Source of the DNA: Shewanella sp. c952
GTDB lineage: Bacteria > Pseudomonadota > Gammaproteobacteria > Enterobacterales > Shewanellaceae
DNA: 64,000 bases
Direction of reading: 5' to 3'
Assembly: GCF_019654975.1 (NCBI RefSeq)
Contig: NZ_BPEW01000006.1
Coordinates: forward strand, 62,001-126,000
A program made the translations under genes and the position numbers. This document shows, piece by piece, positions 54,970 through 63,249 of this stretch. The stretch's first letter is position 1, and each line of letters opens with the position of its first letter. The notes beneath the pieces are model-generated. The model did not search any database. It worked only from the letters and a program-made list of their open reading frames with translations, and was not told the DNA's origin.

Positions 54970-55987
54970 AAATTTCTTTCCTGCTGATAGGGTTGATGGC
55001 GTTGTGAAGTACCTCAATCAGGATACTGAAAAAGATGATAATCAATGCCACCCCTAAAACACCGCCTTGGATCACCGTGTAGTCCCGTTGATAAATCCCT
55101 GAAACCAGCCAACTGCCAACGCCAGGCCATGAGAAAATGACCTCTACAATCATTGCGTAACTGGCAAAGGTGCCTAGCATCAGTCCCATATTTTTAAGTA
55201 CAGGGATTAATGCGTTTGGAAGTGCATGACGCAATACAATGGTTCCCGTATGCAGGCCACGAGCTTCGGCAGCGCGAATGTAAGGTTCATTCATAATATG
55301 CAGCATTGCGGCTCGGGTGATCCTTACCACCACAGTAAAGGGTAATACCGCAAGTGTAATTGCTGGCAGTACGATATGTTGCAGCGCATCTAGGAAGGCA
55401 GATATGCGGTAGATAGAATCTGATAAGAGTGTATCTATTAGCATGAAGCCAGTTATCGGCTCTATCTCATATAATAGATTTATACGCCCGGAAATAGGTA
55501 ACCAGCCGAGTTCCACTCCAAACCAAAGTGACAAGGTAAGCCCTAGCCAAAACACAGGGATTGAATACCCTGTTAGGGTAATCGCCATAATACTGTGTTG
55601 AGTAATTTTATTTTTACTTAATGATGCTAAGACCCCAAGTGGAACACCGAGAAGTATCGCCAATAATCCAGCAACAATGGCCAGTTCGAATGATGCGGGT
55701 AACACTTGAGTTAACTCGTCAATCACGGGCTTCTGTGAGGTAACAGATAGACCAAGATTACCGCTCAGTCGCTGCTCAGTGTAGGCAAGAAACTGCTTGA
55801 AGCCATTGCTGTCGAGTTTAAACTCATCGCGGCTTAACGCCTGCTGCTGTAAAGTGGGTGACTCTATGCCTGTTAGTGCGTACTGCTGATCCACTGGAAA
55901 GTAACTCGTGGTGATAAACAACACGGCAATGAGTACCAAAGATGTCGCTAGAAATAGGTTAAGCCTTCTTAGTAGATAACGGCCCAT
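54956..55987 (-). CDS. sapB: Peptide ABC transporter permease SapB
   Basis: 343 residues. An N-terminal helix, a periplasmic stretch and a permease domain with the EAA-type loop RAAEARGLHTGTIVLRHALPN near residue 240. Its ATG overlaps the sapA stop (TAATG), so translation is coupled. Forms the membrane channel with SapC. Confidence 0.93.
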   Translation of the reverse strand: MGRYLLRRLNLFLATSLVLIAVLFITTSYFPVDQQYALTGIESPTLQQQALSRDEFKLDSNGFKQFLAYTEQRLSGNLGLSVTSQKPVIDELTQVLPASFELAIVAGLLAILLGVPLGVLASLSKNKITQHSIMAITLTGYSIPVFWLGLTLSLWFGVELGWLPISGRINLLYEIEPITGFMLIDTLLSDSIYRISAFLDALQHIVLPAITLAVLPFTVVVRITRAAMLHIMNEPYIRAAEARGLHTGTIVLRHALPNALIPVLKNMGLMLGTFASYAMIVEVIFSWPGVGSWLVSGIYQRDYTVIQGGVLGVALIIIFFSILIEVLHNAINPISRKEIYAAN

Positions 55988-57615
55988 TAGTGTTTGTCCT
56001 CAGGGACTATTTTCATGGTGTTTTCAAATGAAATCCCACCAAATGGCGTGAGTTGGGTTTGTTTGATATTTCTCTGTTTAATTGTTAATTGAGTCGCGTG
56101 AGCAAAAGGTAGCATAGGTAACTGCTCACGAAAGAGCTTTTCAGCTTGCTGATAAAGTGCTTTTCGCTCGGCTGTAATTGTTGTGGCCTTGGCTTTAGCT
56201 AAAATATCATCCATCTTTGCGTTACACCATTGGGCTCTATTGCTGGAAGAGCGTTGTGCATCGCAACTTAACATTGGAGAGAAAAAGTTATCTGGATCGC
56301 TGTTATCAGCATTCCAACCTATGAGTACTGAATCATAGTCTCTACGGCTGAGTTTTTGATTAAAAACACTCCAGTCATAAGTAACAATGTTGACAGTTAC
56401 ACCTATGTTTGCCAGATCGGCTTGAATCAGTTCCGCTGTTTTTAATGCATTTGGATTGTAGATCCTGGCAACAGGCATCGCCCAAACATCAATATTTAAC
56501 TTATCTATACCTGCTTGCTTGAGCAAAGCTTTAGCTTTTTGTGGGTTATAATCATAGCGACTTTTATTGTAGCTGTATGCCCATGACTGTGGAGGCAGCA
56601 TTCCTGTAGCTTCAATGGCTGTCTCTTGATATACGGCTCTTAAAATATTCTGTGTATCTACGGCATACGCGAGTGCTTGCCTGACTCTTACATCATTAAA
56701 AGGTTCTTTTTGGGTATTGAAAGCCCAAAATGCAACGTTAAACCCGAGCTGGGTATCTAGCTCTAAATGCGGGTGTTGTTTAATTACTGGCAGCTCACCT
56801 GCTTTAGGAAGCGCTGACACATTACAATCACCGGTGATGAGTTTGGTTAGTCGAGCGGTGCTTCTCGGTGTTATATCAAAAACTAAGTGTTCAAATTCTG
56901 GGAGTTTTCGCCAAAACTGTTCATTTCGGTGGTAACGAATATATTCATTTTTTACGTACTTGGTTAACTTAAAAGGTCCGGTACCTATCGGGTACCTGTC
57001 GAGATTTTCAGCTTTATCATTTGCGAGTAAATTATCAGCATATTCTTTAGATAAAATAATCGAAAACCCTGTTGCAAGGTTTGATAAGAAAGAGGCGTCA
57101 CTATGGCGCAAATGAAATATGACTTCATTATCGGCGACTTTCTCTATGTAACTGATTGTTTGACTAAGTCCGATGCTCTGGAAAAATGGGTAACCATTAG
57201 CGGCAACCTCGTGATAGGGGTTTTCACTATCAATAATGCGATTAAATGAAAATAAAATATCGTCAGCATTGAAATGACGAGTTGGAGTAAAGTAATCAGT
57301 TTGGTGAAATTGAACGCCGCTTCGCAGTTTGAATCGATAACTCAAGCCATCATCACTGCTGTACCAAGAAGTGGCAAGTGCTGGAACAATTGAGCTCGTC
57401 ACGGGGTCGTAATCAACTAGCGTGCCATATAATTGTTGCGAGGTGGCATCGATAGTCGTTCCCGATGTCACGGTTTGCGGGTTAAAGCTTTCTGGATTGC
57501 CTTCGGAGCAATAGACAAGGCCTGTGGGGATCTTTTGCGGGCCACAGGCAACAAGTAACATGTTTATCGCAGATAAACAGATTACTTGACCTATTCGCTT
57601 GAGCTGCTGTTTCAT
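55987..57615 (-). CDS. sapA: Peptide-binding protein SapA of ABC transporter (predicted lipoprotein)
   Basis: 542 residues, solute-binding protein family 5. The signal peptide ends in NMLLVACGP, which looks like a lipobox, whereas enterobacterial SapA is a soluble periplasmic protein. Family signature YCSEGNPESFNPQ near the mature start; substrate-pocket region GWNADNSDPDNFFSPMLSCDA near 440. It binds peptides, heme or cationic peptides in studied species. First gene of sapABCDF. Confidence 0.9.
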   Translation of the reverse strand: MKQQLKRIGQVICLSAINMLLVACGPQKIPTGLVYCSEGNPESFNPQTVTSGTTIDATSQQLYGTLVDYDPVTSSIVPALATSWYSSDDGLSYRFKLRSGVQFHQTDYFTPTRHFNADDILFSFNRIIDSENPYHEVAANGYPFFQSIGLSQTISYIEKVADNEVIFHLRHSDASFLSNLATGFSIILSKEYADNLLANDKAENLDRYPIGTGPFKLTKYVKNEYIRYHRNEQFWRKLPEFEHLVFDITPRSTARLTKLITGDCNVSALPKAGELPVIKQHPHLELDTQLGFNVAFWAFNTQKEPFNDVRVRQALAYAVDTQNILRAVYQETAIEATGMLPPQSWAYSYNKSRYDYNPQKAKALLKQAGIDKLNIDVWAMPVARIYNPNALKTAELIQADLANIGVTVNIVTYDWSVFNQKLSRRDYDSVLIGWNADNSDPDNFFSPMLSCDAQRSSSNRAQWCNAKMDDILAKAKATTITAERKALYQQAEKLFREQLPMLPFAHATQLTIKQRNIKQTQLTPFGGISFENTMKIVPEDKH

Positions 57616-57681
57616 TAAGCAATCATTATTTTATACTGAACGTTAACAGGCATTTTAACAGTGCCAACAGCGTAACAGCAA

Positions 57682-58740
57682 TTATTTATCCAGTAAGTTG
57701 TATTTCTTTAAAATTCCGCGAAGTTGGTGATAACTCAACCCCAGTAGTTCGGCGGTTTTTTTCTGATTAAATTGACCCGCTTCCAACGCTTGTTTGAGCA
57801 AGTTCACTTCATTTTCTTCACAATGAGTTTTAAAGTCGATAGGGAAGCGTACTGGCTCATTGATGTTGGCACTGCTACTAGGCTCTGCTGCTACACTAGC
57901 AACTGGAGCATCAGCAATTTGTTGTCTCTCTTTGGTTTTTACCCGCGTAGTCGGTCGATAAGGTGAGGCAAACGGATCTAAAATAATGTCATTAATTGCT
58001 ATGCCTGTTTCTGCATTGCGATAAACACTGCGTTCAACAACGTTTTTCAATTCGCGGATATTACCTGGCCAGCGATACTCCATTAACTGTTGCATCGCAC
58101 GTGGGCTGAAACCCTCAAACAGTTCCAACTTTAGTTGTCTTGCCATGCCTACTGCAAAGTATTCAGCGAGTGCCATGATATCTTCAGTGCGGTGACGCAG
58201 TGGCGGCAAAGTAATTACGTCAAAGGCTAACCTATCTAATAGATCGGGTCTAAACTCGCCAGCTTCAGCTAATGAGGGCAGATCTTCATTGGCTGCACAA
58301 ATAAGTCTAACATCGGTTTTAACGGTTTTATTACCGCCAACCCGCTCAAATTCGCCGTATTCTATCACTCTTAACAGTTTTTCTTGAATGAGCCCTGAGG
58401 TATTGGCCAGTTCATCTAAAAATAGGGTGCCACCATTTGCACGCTCAAATCTGCCTTCATGCTTCTTGCTTGCGCCTGTAAAGGCGCCTGCATCATGGCC
58501 AAACAGTTCGCTTTCGAGTAAATTCTCACTCAACGATGAACAGTTAAGCTTGATAAAGCTTTCGTCCCAACGCTTTGATAGGTAGTGTAAACGCTCTGCA
58601 ATGAGCTCTTTGCCCGTGCCTCTCTCACCAATGATTAGCACTGGCTTAGACAAAGGAGCAACTTGAGAAATATGTTCCAGGACCTCTAACAATGCATTAG
58701 ATTGTCCAATAAGATTATCTTGCTGAAATTGATTACTCAC
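57682..58740 (-). CDS. pspF: Psp operon transcriptional activator PspF
   Basis: 352 residues from a GTG start. Sigma-54 enhancer-binding AAA+ protein without a regulatory N-domain: Walker A GERGTGKE (38-45), sigma-54 contact loop GAFTGA (85-90), RWPGNIRELKN near 220 and a C-terminal Fis-type helix (NQKKTAELLGLSYHQLRGIL). It activates pspA and is itself inhibited by PspA. Divergent from pspABC, as in E. coli. Confidence 0.95.
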   Translation of the reverse strand: MSNQFQQDNLIGQSNALLEVLEHISQVAPLSKPVLIIGERGTGKELIAERLHYLSKRWDESFIKLNCSSLSENLLESELFGHDAGAFTGASKKHEGRFERANGGTLFLDELANTSGLIQEKLLRVIEYGEFERVGGNKTVKTDVRLICAANEDLPSLAEAGEFRPDLLDRLAFDVITLPPLRHRTEDIMALAEYFAVGMARQLKLELFEGFSPRAMQQLMEYRWPGNIRELKNVVERSVYRNAETGIAINDIILDPFASPYRPTTRVKTKERQQIADAPVASVAAEPSSSANINEPVRFPIDFKTHCEENEVNLLKQALEAGQFNQKKTAELLGLSYHQLRGILKKYNLLDK

Positions 58741-58860
58741 AGTAAGTTTTAGTCTTTCACGCTAATTATTGGTGAAAATAATAATATGATGCTCTGTTTA
58801 TAAATGGAAGGAAAAGTTAATATTTTGGTTAACTTGTTGTATTATAATGAAAATGAAAAG

Positions 58861-58876
58861 TTGGCACGAATGCTGA
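58861..58876 (+). promoter_or_regulatory. Candidate sigma-54 promoter of pspABC
   Basis: TTGGCACG with a good -24 element (TGGCAC, 58862-58867), then after 5 bases CTGA instead of TTGC at -12. It lies about 42 bases before the pspA ATG. The context (PspF target) supports it despite the weak -12. Confidence 0.55.
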
Positions 58877-58917
58877 ATAGTAATTATCGAAACCAACGTT
58901 AATTTAAGGAAAATATT

Positions 58918-59601
58918 ATGGGAATTTTTTCACGCTTTGCAGACATCATAAATTCAAACATCAGCGCATTACTTGATAAAGCTGAAGACCCTGAAAAAAT
59001 GGTTCGTCTGATCATCCAAGAGATGGAAGATACTCTAGTTGAAGTACGTTCAACATCAGCGAAAGTACTTGCTGAAAAGAAAGAGATCATCCGTCGAATC
59101 GCTAAAGTACAACAACAAGTACAAGATTGGGAAAGTAAAGCTGAACTGGCATTGTCGAAAGATCGCGAAGACCTTGCTAAAGCAGCCTTAATTGAAAAAC
59201 AAAAAGCCAACGAGCTTGCCGAAACATTAGCTGCTGAATTGGTTGTTGTTGAAGAGCATATCCTTCGCTTGAAAGATGAAGTTGGCTTATTACAAGAGAA
59301 GCTTGTTGATGCCAAAGCACGTCAAAAGACTATTATCATGCGCAAACAAACTGCATCTTCACGTCTAGAAGTTAAAAAGCAGTTAGATTCAAGTAAGATT
59401 GACAACGCGATGAGTAAGTTTGAACAGTATGAACGTCGTGTCGAAGGGTTAGAGTCACAGGTTGATGCTTATGACCTAGGTAACAAGAAAACCCTTAACG
59501 ATGAGTTTGCAGCATTGGAAGCAGAAGATTCTGTAAACGAAGAGCTTGAAGCGCTTAAAGCTAAAATGAAGGGAAGCAAGGCTAAAGCGAAAACTAAATA
59601 A
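58918..59601 (+). CDS. pspA: Phage shock protein A
   Basis: 227 residues, nearly all coiled coil (IM30/PspA family). Begins MGIFSRFADIINSNISALLDKAEDPEKMVR, the membrane-binding amphipathic helix and family signature. PspA binds and inhibits PspF, and under membrane stress it moves to the inner membrane and supports its integrity. First gene of pspABC. Confidence 0.97.
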   Translation: MGIFSRFADIINSNISALLDKAEDPEKMVRLIIQEMEDTLVEVRSTSAKVLAEKKEIIRRIAKVQQQVQDWESKAELALSKDREDLAKAALIEKQKANELAETLAAELVVVEEHILRLKDEVGLLQEKLVDAKARQKTIIMRKQTASSRLEVKKQLDSSKIDNAMSKFEQYERRVEGLESQVDAYDLGNKKTLNDEFAALEAEDSVNEELEALKAKMKGSKAKAKTK

Positions 59602-59621
59602 TAACGGAGCAGAGGTGAGTT

Positions 59622-59855
59622 ATGGACATGGATATTTTGATAGCCCCAATTATTATTTTTATGATTATCGTGGCTCCGATTTGGTTAATACTGCACTATC
59701 GCAGTAAAAGACAAGTGAGTCAGGGGCTTACCGATGAAGAGTTTGCTCAATTAAATGAGCTAATTGCTAAAGCCGACAAGATGTCACAACGAATTGAAAC
59801 GCTTGAGGCAATTTTAGACACCGAGGCACCACAGTGGAGGGGACGTGATGAATAA
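59622..59855 (+). CDS. pspB: Phage shock protein B
   Basis: 77 residues: an N-terminal transmembrane helix (IIIFMIIVAPIWLILHYR) and a cytoplasmic coiled coil (DEEFAQLNELIAKADKMSQRIETLE). With PspC it senses membrane stress and draws PspA away from PspF. It starts 20 bases after pspA. Confidence 0.94.
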   Translation: MDMDILIAPIIIFMIIVAPIWLILHYRSKRQVSQGLTDEEFAQLNELIAKADKMSQRIETLEAILDTEAPQWRGRDE

Positions 59856-59907
59856 ATCACAGGGTTTTTCCACTGAAGTAAGTCATTGCAAGCTAGCAAT
59901 TAAATAA
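59848..59907 (+). CDS. Possible 19-codon small ORF overlapping the pspB end
   Basis: ATG at 59848 with GGAGGGG just upstream, encoding MNKSQGFSTEVSHCKLAIK. It overlaps the pspB stop and fills most of the pspB-pspC gap. No family recognised; it could simply be chance. Confidence 0.2.
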   Translation: MNKSQGFSTEVSHCKLAIK

Positions 59908-59921
59908 GGGAGGAGTTAGAC

Positions 59922-60317
59922 ATGAGTGAAGGCACAAGCAGAACTTTATATCGAATTCCTCAATCAGGTAAAATAGCGGGAGTATGTGCAGGGATTGCTG
60001 AGTACTTCAATTTTGAAACATGGTTAGTCAGAGTGCTCGCAGCGTCTATTTTTTTACTCGGTGGCTCTGGAATTGTATTGATTATCTATGTACTGCTTTG
60101 GATGATTTTAGATATCAAGCCAGGCACAGATAAAAGCAAGTCGAGCCATAAAGAGATTGAAGTAAAAAAGAAAGTTTGGCAATCGGGTGAACCCGCTAAA
60201 ATGGCGTTAAGGGATGTAAACAGCCAATTTAGAGCGCTAGAGCTTAGATTACAGGGCTTAGAGCGACACGTGACATCTGATAATTACGATCTAAAAAACG
60301 AAATCAATAACCTATAG
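59922..60317 (+). CDS. pspC: Phage shock protein C
   Basis: 131 residues. PspC domain: LYRIPQSGKIAGVCAGIAEYFN, then a transmembrane segment (VLAASIFLLGGSGIVLIIYVLLWMIL), and a C-terminal part ending in a short coiled coil (FRALELRLQGLERHV). Toxin-type membrane sensor partner of PspB. The ATG follows AGGGAGGAG. Confidence 0.94.
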   Translation: MSEGTSRTLYRIPQSGKIAGVCAGIAEYFNFETWLVRVLAASIFLLGGSGIVLIIYVLLWMILDIKPGTDKSKSSHKEIEVKKKVWQSGEPAKMALRDVNSQFRALELRLQGLERHVTSDNYDLKNEINNL

Positions 60318-60325
60318 TTCGAAGC

Positions 60326-60363
60326 AGGGCAGCATATACAAGTATATACCCGTATACTGCCCT
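60326..60363 (+). repeat. Inverted repeat between pspC and ycjX
   Basis: AGGGCAG/CTGCCCT outer stem (60326-60332, 60357-60363) and TATAC/GTATA inner stem with a 2-base bulge, just after the pspC stop. No T-run follows. Possible attenuator or mRNA processing site that separates pspABC from ycjXF expression. Confidence 0.6.
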
Positions 60364-60395
60364 AGAACTCCCCTCAACAGGTTCGAATTCTGCCT

Positions 60396-61841
60396 ATGGC
60401 AAGTATCAAACGCTCTCTCAAAAAACTCGGTAAAAATACCCAAGCGGTAGCCCTACGAACTACCGATAAACATTTACGCTTAGCGGTAACGGGTCTTGCT
60501 GGCGCAGGTAAGACCGCTTTTATCACTGGACTGGTTAATCAACTATTACACAGTGGCATCACTGAGGGGAACAGTCAGTTACCTTTATGGCGGGTTGCTA
60601 GAGACAGTCGCCTTTACGGTGTTAAACGAGATTTACAACCAGATCTGACCATTCCAAGTTTTAACTATGAAAGCGCCATCAGCGCGATTAGCAATGAGCC
60701 ATCAGCATGGCCTCAATCAACCCGAAATATCAGTGAGCTTAGGCTAGCCATTAGGTACCGCCCGGCAAAAGGTTTGCTGTCAAAGCTAACCGATAGTGCC
60801 ACTCTTTATTTAGATATTGTTGATTACCCAGGTGAGTGGTTGCTTGACTTGCCAATGTTAAAACAGAGTTTTCAACAGTGGTCAGAGTCGCAGTTTGAGC
60901 GGGTAGCAATATTTGAATGTTCAAGCTATTTTAGCGACTTTATGGCAGTCCTCAATAGCATTGAATTAGCGGCCGTTGCTGATGAAGCAAAGCTACAACA
61001 AATTACTGATAGTTATCAAAAGCTATTGCTCGATTGCGTTGAGCAGCATGGATTTTACTATGCTCAACCAGGGCGACTGCTGCTGCCTGGAGAGCTCGAA
61101 GGTACGCCTGTACTGGCTCTTTTTCCATTGATAAATGTGAGCGCTGAGCAGTTCTCTATACTAGAAAAAACTGAATCAAATAGCTTTTATCATACGTTGA
61201 AACAGCGATACGCTGAATACGTCTCTCGCGTAGTGAAGCCTTTTTATCATGACTACTTCGCAAAATTTGATCGGCAGTTAGTATTGGTCGACTGCTTTAC
61301 GCCGTTAAATCGGGGCAAGCAGCAGTTTGACGATATGACAAATGCACTTCAAGCGGTGATGGAAAGCTTTCAATTTGGCCAATCAAGTTTATTAAAGCGT
61401 TTGTTTTCTCCCAAAATTGATAAATTGCTGTTTGCCGCAAGCAAAATTGATCATGTTACCCGCGATCAACAAGGTAATGTTTTGTCTTTGCTTAGTCAGT
61501 TGGTGCAACAAAGTCAGCAACATGCCAAGTTTGAGGGCTGTGAAGTTGAGACTATGGCTATCAGTGCCATTAAGTCGACGACCCACGGTATGGTAAAACA
61601 AAATGGCCGTGACGTTGAAGTTGTAAAAGGGATCGATCTTGATAATCGTGAAGTGGTTACGCTGTTTCCTGGAGAGGTGCCTAAATCGCTGCCAGCTGCA
61701 GATTTTTGGCAGCAACAAGGCTTTGATTTTGTCAGTTTTGCGCCGCGTAAGGTCGCTACAAAGCAAGGGAATAAGGCTGACTTTGAGCATATTAGGCTCG
61801 ATCATGTATTGCAGTATCTAGTTGGTGATAAATTAAAGTGA
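60396..61841 (+). CDS. ycjX: YcjX-family P-loop NTPase (Psp-associated)
   Basis: 481 residues. P-loop GLAGAGKT at 33-40; LYLDIVDYPGEWLLDLPML near 145 resembles a Walker B/G3 region. The family (DUF463) accompanies Psp operons and is co-induced with them; its role is not established. The 4-base GTGA overlap with ycjF shows coupling. E. coli has the same pair next to pspABCDE. Confidence 0.9.
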   Translation: MASIKRSLKKLGKNTQAVALRTTDKHLRLAVTGLAGAGKTAFITGLVNQLLHSGITEGNSQLPLWRVARDSRLYGVKRDLQPDLTIPSFNYESAISAISNEPSAWPQSTRNISELRLAIRYRPAKGLLSKLTDSATLYLDIVDYPGEWLLDLPMLKQSFQQWSESQFERVAIFECSSYFSDFMAVLNSIELAAVADEAKLQQITDSYQKLLLDCVEQHGFYYAQPGRLLLPGELEGTPVLALFPLINVSAEQFSILEKTESNSFYHTLKQRYAEYVSRVVKPFYHDYFAKFDRQLVLVDCFTPLNRGKQQFDDMTNALQAVMESFQFGQSSLLKRLFSPKIDKLLFAASKIDHVTRDQQGNVLSLLSQLVQQSQQHAKFEGCEVETMAISAIKSTTHGMVKQNGRDVEVVKGIDLDNREVVTLFPGEVPKSLPAADFWQQQGFDFVSFAPRKVATKQGNKADFEHIRLDHVLQYLVGDKLK

Positions 61842-62938
61842 ATACAGATAACATTTCAATTAAAAAGCAACAGCGATTCGAATCCGTTGATGAAGACACG
61901 GTATTGGACATTGCGCCGGCATCTAGCTTTTCGACGAATGAAGAATTTGTCGAAATTGAGTCATTATCTGAGCAAGAGTTGGAAACTAAGTTAGATGAGC
62001 ACTTTGATAATGTCGAGCAGCTTAATGATGGCCTTTCTTCCACGAAACAAACAAAGCGTGGTTGGTTAGGCAGAGCCTGTCTACTTGGTGTGTTAGCCAT
62101 TGCAATCGTTGAGACAGCCCTCGGTTTATATGATGCATTTGTCCAAAGTTCTTGGTTGTTTACTTTGTACGCCGTTGTGGCAACACTGGTGGTATCTTGG
62201 GCACTAAAAGTCAGCGTTACTGAATGGCGTAAACTGAAAAGGCTTAAAAAGGTGGAGGAAACTCAGGCTACAGGTATGCGACTGCTTAATAGTATGCAGA
62301 TGGGAGAAGCCGATCTATTTATCGATAAGTTATTAGCTCAACTCCCCAGAAACAGCCACAGTGAACGTTATTTACAGCAAGTGAGTGTAGAGCATAACGA
62401 CGCTGAGAAACTGGTGTTATTTGAGGCTTGTGTACTGGTCGATAGAGATCTACAAGCTAAAAAAATAGTCAGACGTTTTGCGCAAGAATCAGCGCTATTG
62501 TTAGCTGCTAGCCCATTAGCTGTGCTTGATATGGCAATTATCCTTTGGCGTAATCAAAGCATGATTAACCAACTCGCTAAATGTTATGGCATTGAACTAG
62601 GATATTGGAGCCGCATTAAGCTCATTCGTGGCATTATTGGCAATATTATCTACGCGGGTACCAGTGAAATCGTCACCGATTTAGGTACTCAACTATTGTC
62701 AGTTGAAATGTCGGGTAAGCTGTCTGCACGTTTAGGGCAAGGACTTGGCGGAGGACTGTTGACAGCACGTCTAGGCTATCAAGCGATGGCGCTCTGTCGG
62801 CCACTTGAATTTAATGAACAGACAAAACCTAAGTTAAAAGGGATCCATAAAGAGCTGTTACTGGATTTAAAAGAGTTAACCTCAGTGGTACTGAGCAAAA
62901 CAGTCAAGAAGGAACAGCAAGAGGTTGAAAAGAGATAG
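61838..62938 (+). CDS. ycjF: YcjF-family inner-membrane protein (Psp-associated)
   Basis: 366 residues from a GTG start that overlaps the ycjX stop. An acidic N-terminal region (1-75) is followed by two transmembrane helices (LLGVLAIAIVETALGLYDAF; LFTLYAVVATLVVSWAL) and a conserved C-terminal domain (RNQSMINQLAKCYGIELGYW, GGGLLTARLGYQAM). TIGR01620-type protein of unknown function. Partner of YcjX. Confidence 0.9.
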   Translation: MNTDNISIKKQQRFESVDEDTVLDIAPASSFSTNEEFVEIESLSEQELETKLDEHFDNVEQLNDGLSSTKQTKRGWLGRACLLGVLAIAIVETALGLYDAFVQSSWLFTLYAVVATLVVSWALKVSVTEWRKLKRLKKVEETQATGMRLLNSMQMGEADLFIDKLLAQLPRNSHSERYLQQVSVEHNDAEKLVLFEACVLVDRDLQAKKIVRRFAQESALLLAASPLAVLDMAIILWRNQSMINQLAKCYGIELGYWSRIKLIRGIIGNIIYAGTSEIVTDLGTQLLSVEMSGKLSARLGQGLGGGLLTARLGYQAMALCRPLEFNEQTKPKLKGIHKELLLDLKELTSVVLSKTVKKEQQEVEKR

Positions 62939-63249
62939 CAAGTTTTGACCGACTGCAGTGCCCTATAGATAAACACATGTCGCCCTCACGTAACATTTAT
63001 TTTACAAGCCGCAAGATATTAATCTTCACTCAATAGTTTTTAATTACCTTGGACTAGTCCAAGGTAATTATCTAAAACGTGTGTAATTTGAGCTCAAAGT
63101 CATCGGCCATTAATGGCCTAATGAAATGAGCTACATCGTAGCCAGCTATGCTGTTCTAATTGTTACCTATGATTTAGTTGGCTCCAGGCAGATGCAAACA
63201 AAAACTATTAAATCGCATCAGCTCAACAAGCATTGAGTGGGAGATTGAA
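62939..63249. other. Intergenic region ycjF / mdeA with clustered palindromes
   Basis: 311 bases without a gene. It holds four dyads in about 100 bases: a 30-bp perfect palindrome (63041-63070), TTTGAGCTCAAA (63087-63098), GGCCATTAATGGCC (63105-63118) and GCTAC-ATC-GTAGC (63130-63142). The mdeA ribosome site GGGAG follows near 63240. No clear -35/-10 pair was chosen. Confidence 0.6.
63041..63070. repeat. 30-bp perfect palindrome
   Basis: The 15-bp half TAATTACCTTGGACT is followed exactly by its reverse complement. There is no T-run after it on either strand (TTTT precedes it on the plus strand). It lies 103 bases past the ycjF stop. Either a loop-less terminator-like hairpin or an operator. 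Confidence 0.85.

Noticed and set aside
58899..59315. 138-codon minus-strand frame opposite pspA
   Set aside because: Serine-rich antisense shadow of the pspA coiled coil; pspA itself is certain.
62939..63249. Methionine-related riboswitch or MetJ operator before mdeA
   Set aside because: No AGACGTCT-type MetJ box repeats and no recognisable SAM-riboswitch core; the region is better described as clustered simple palindromes.
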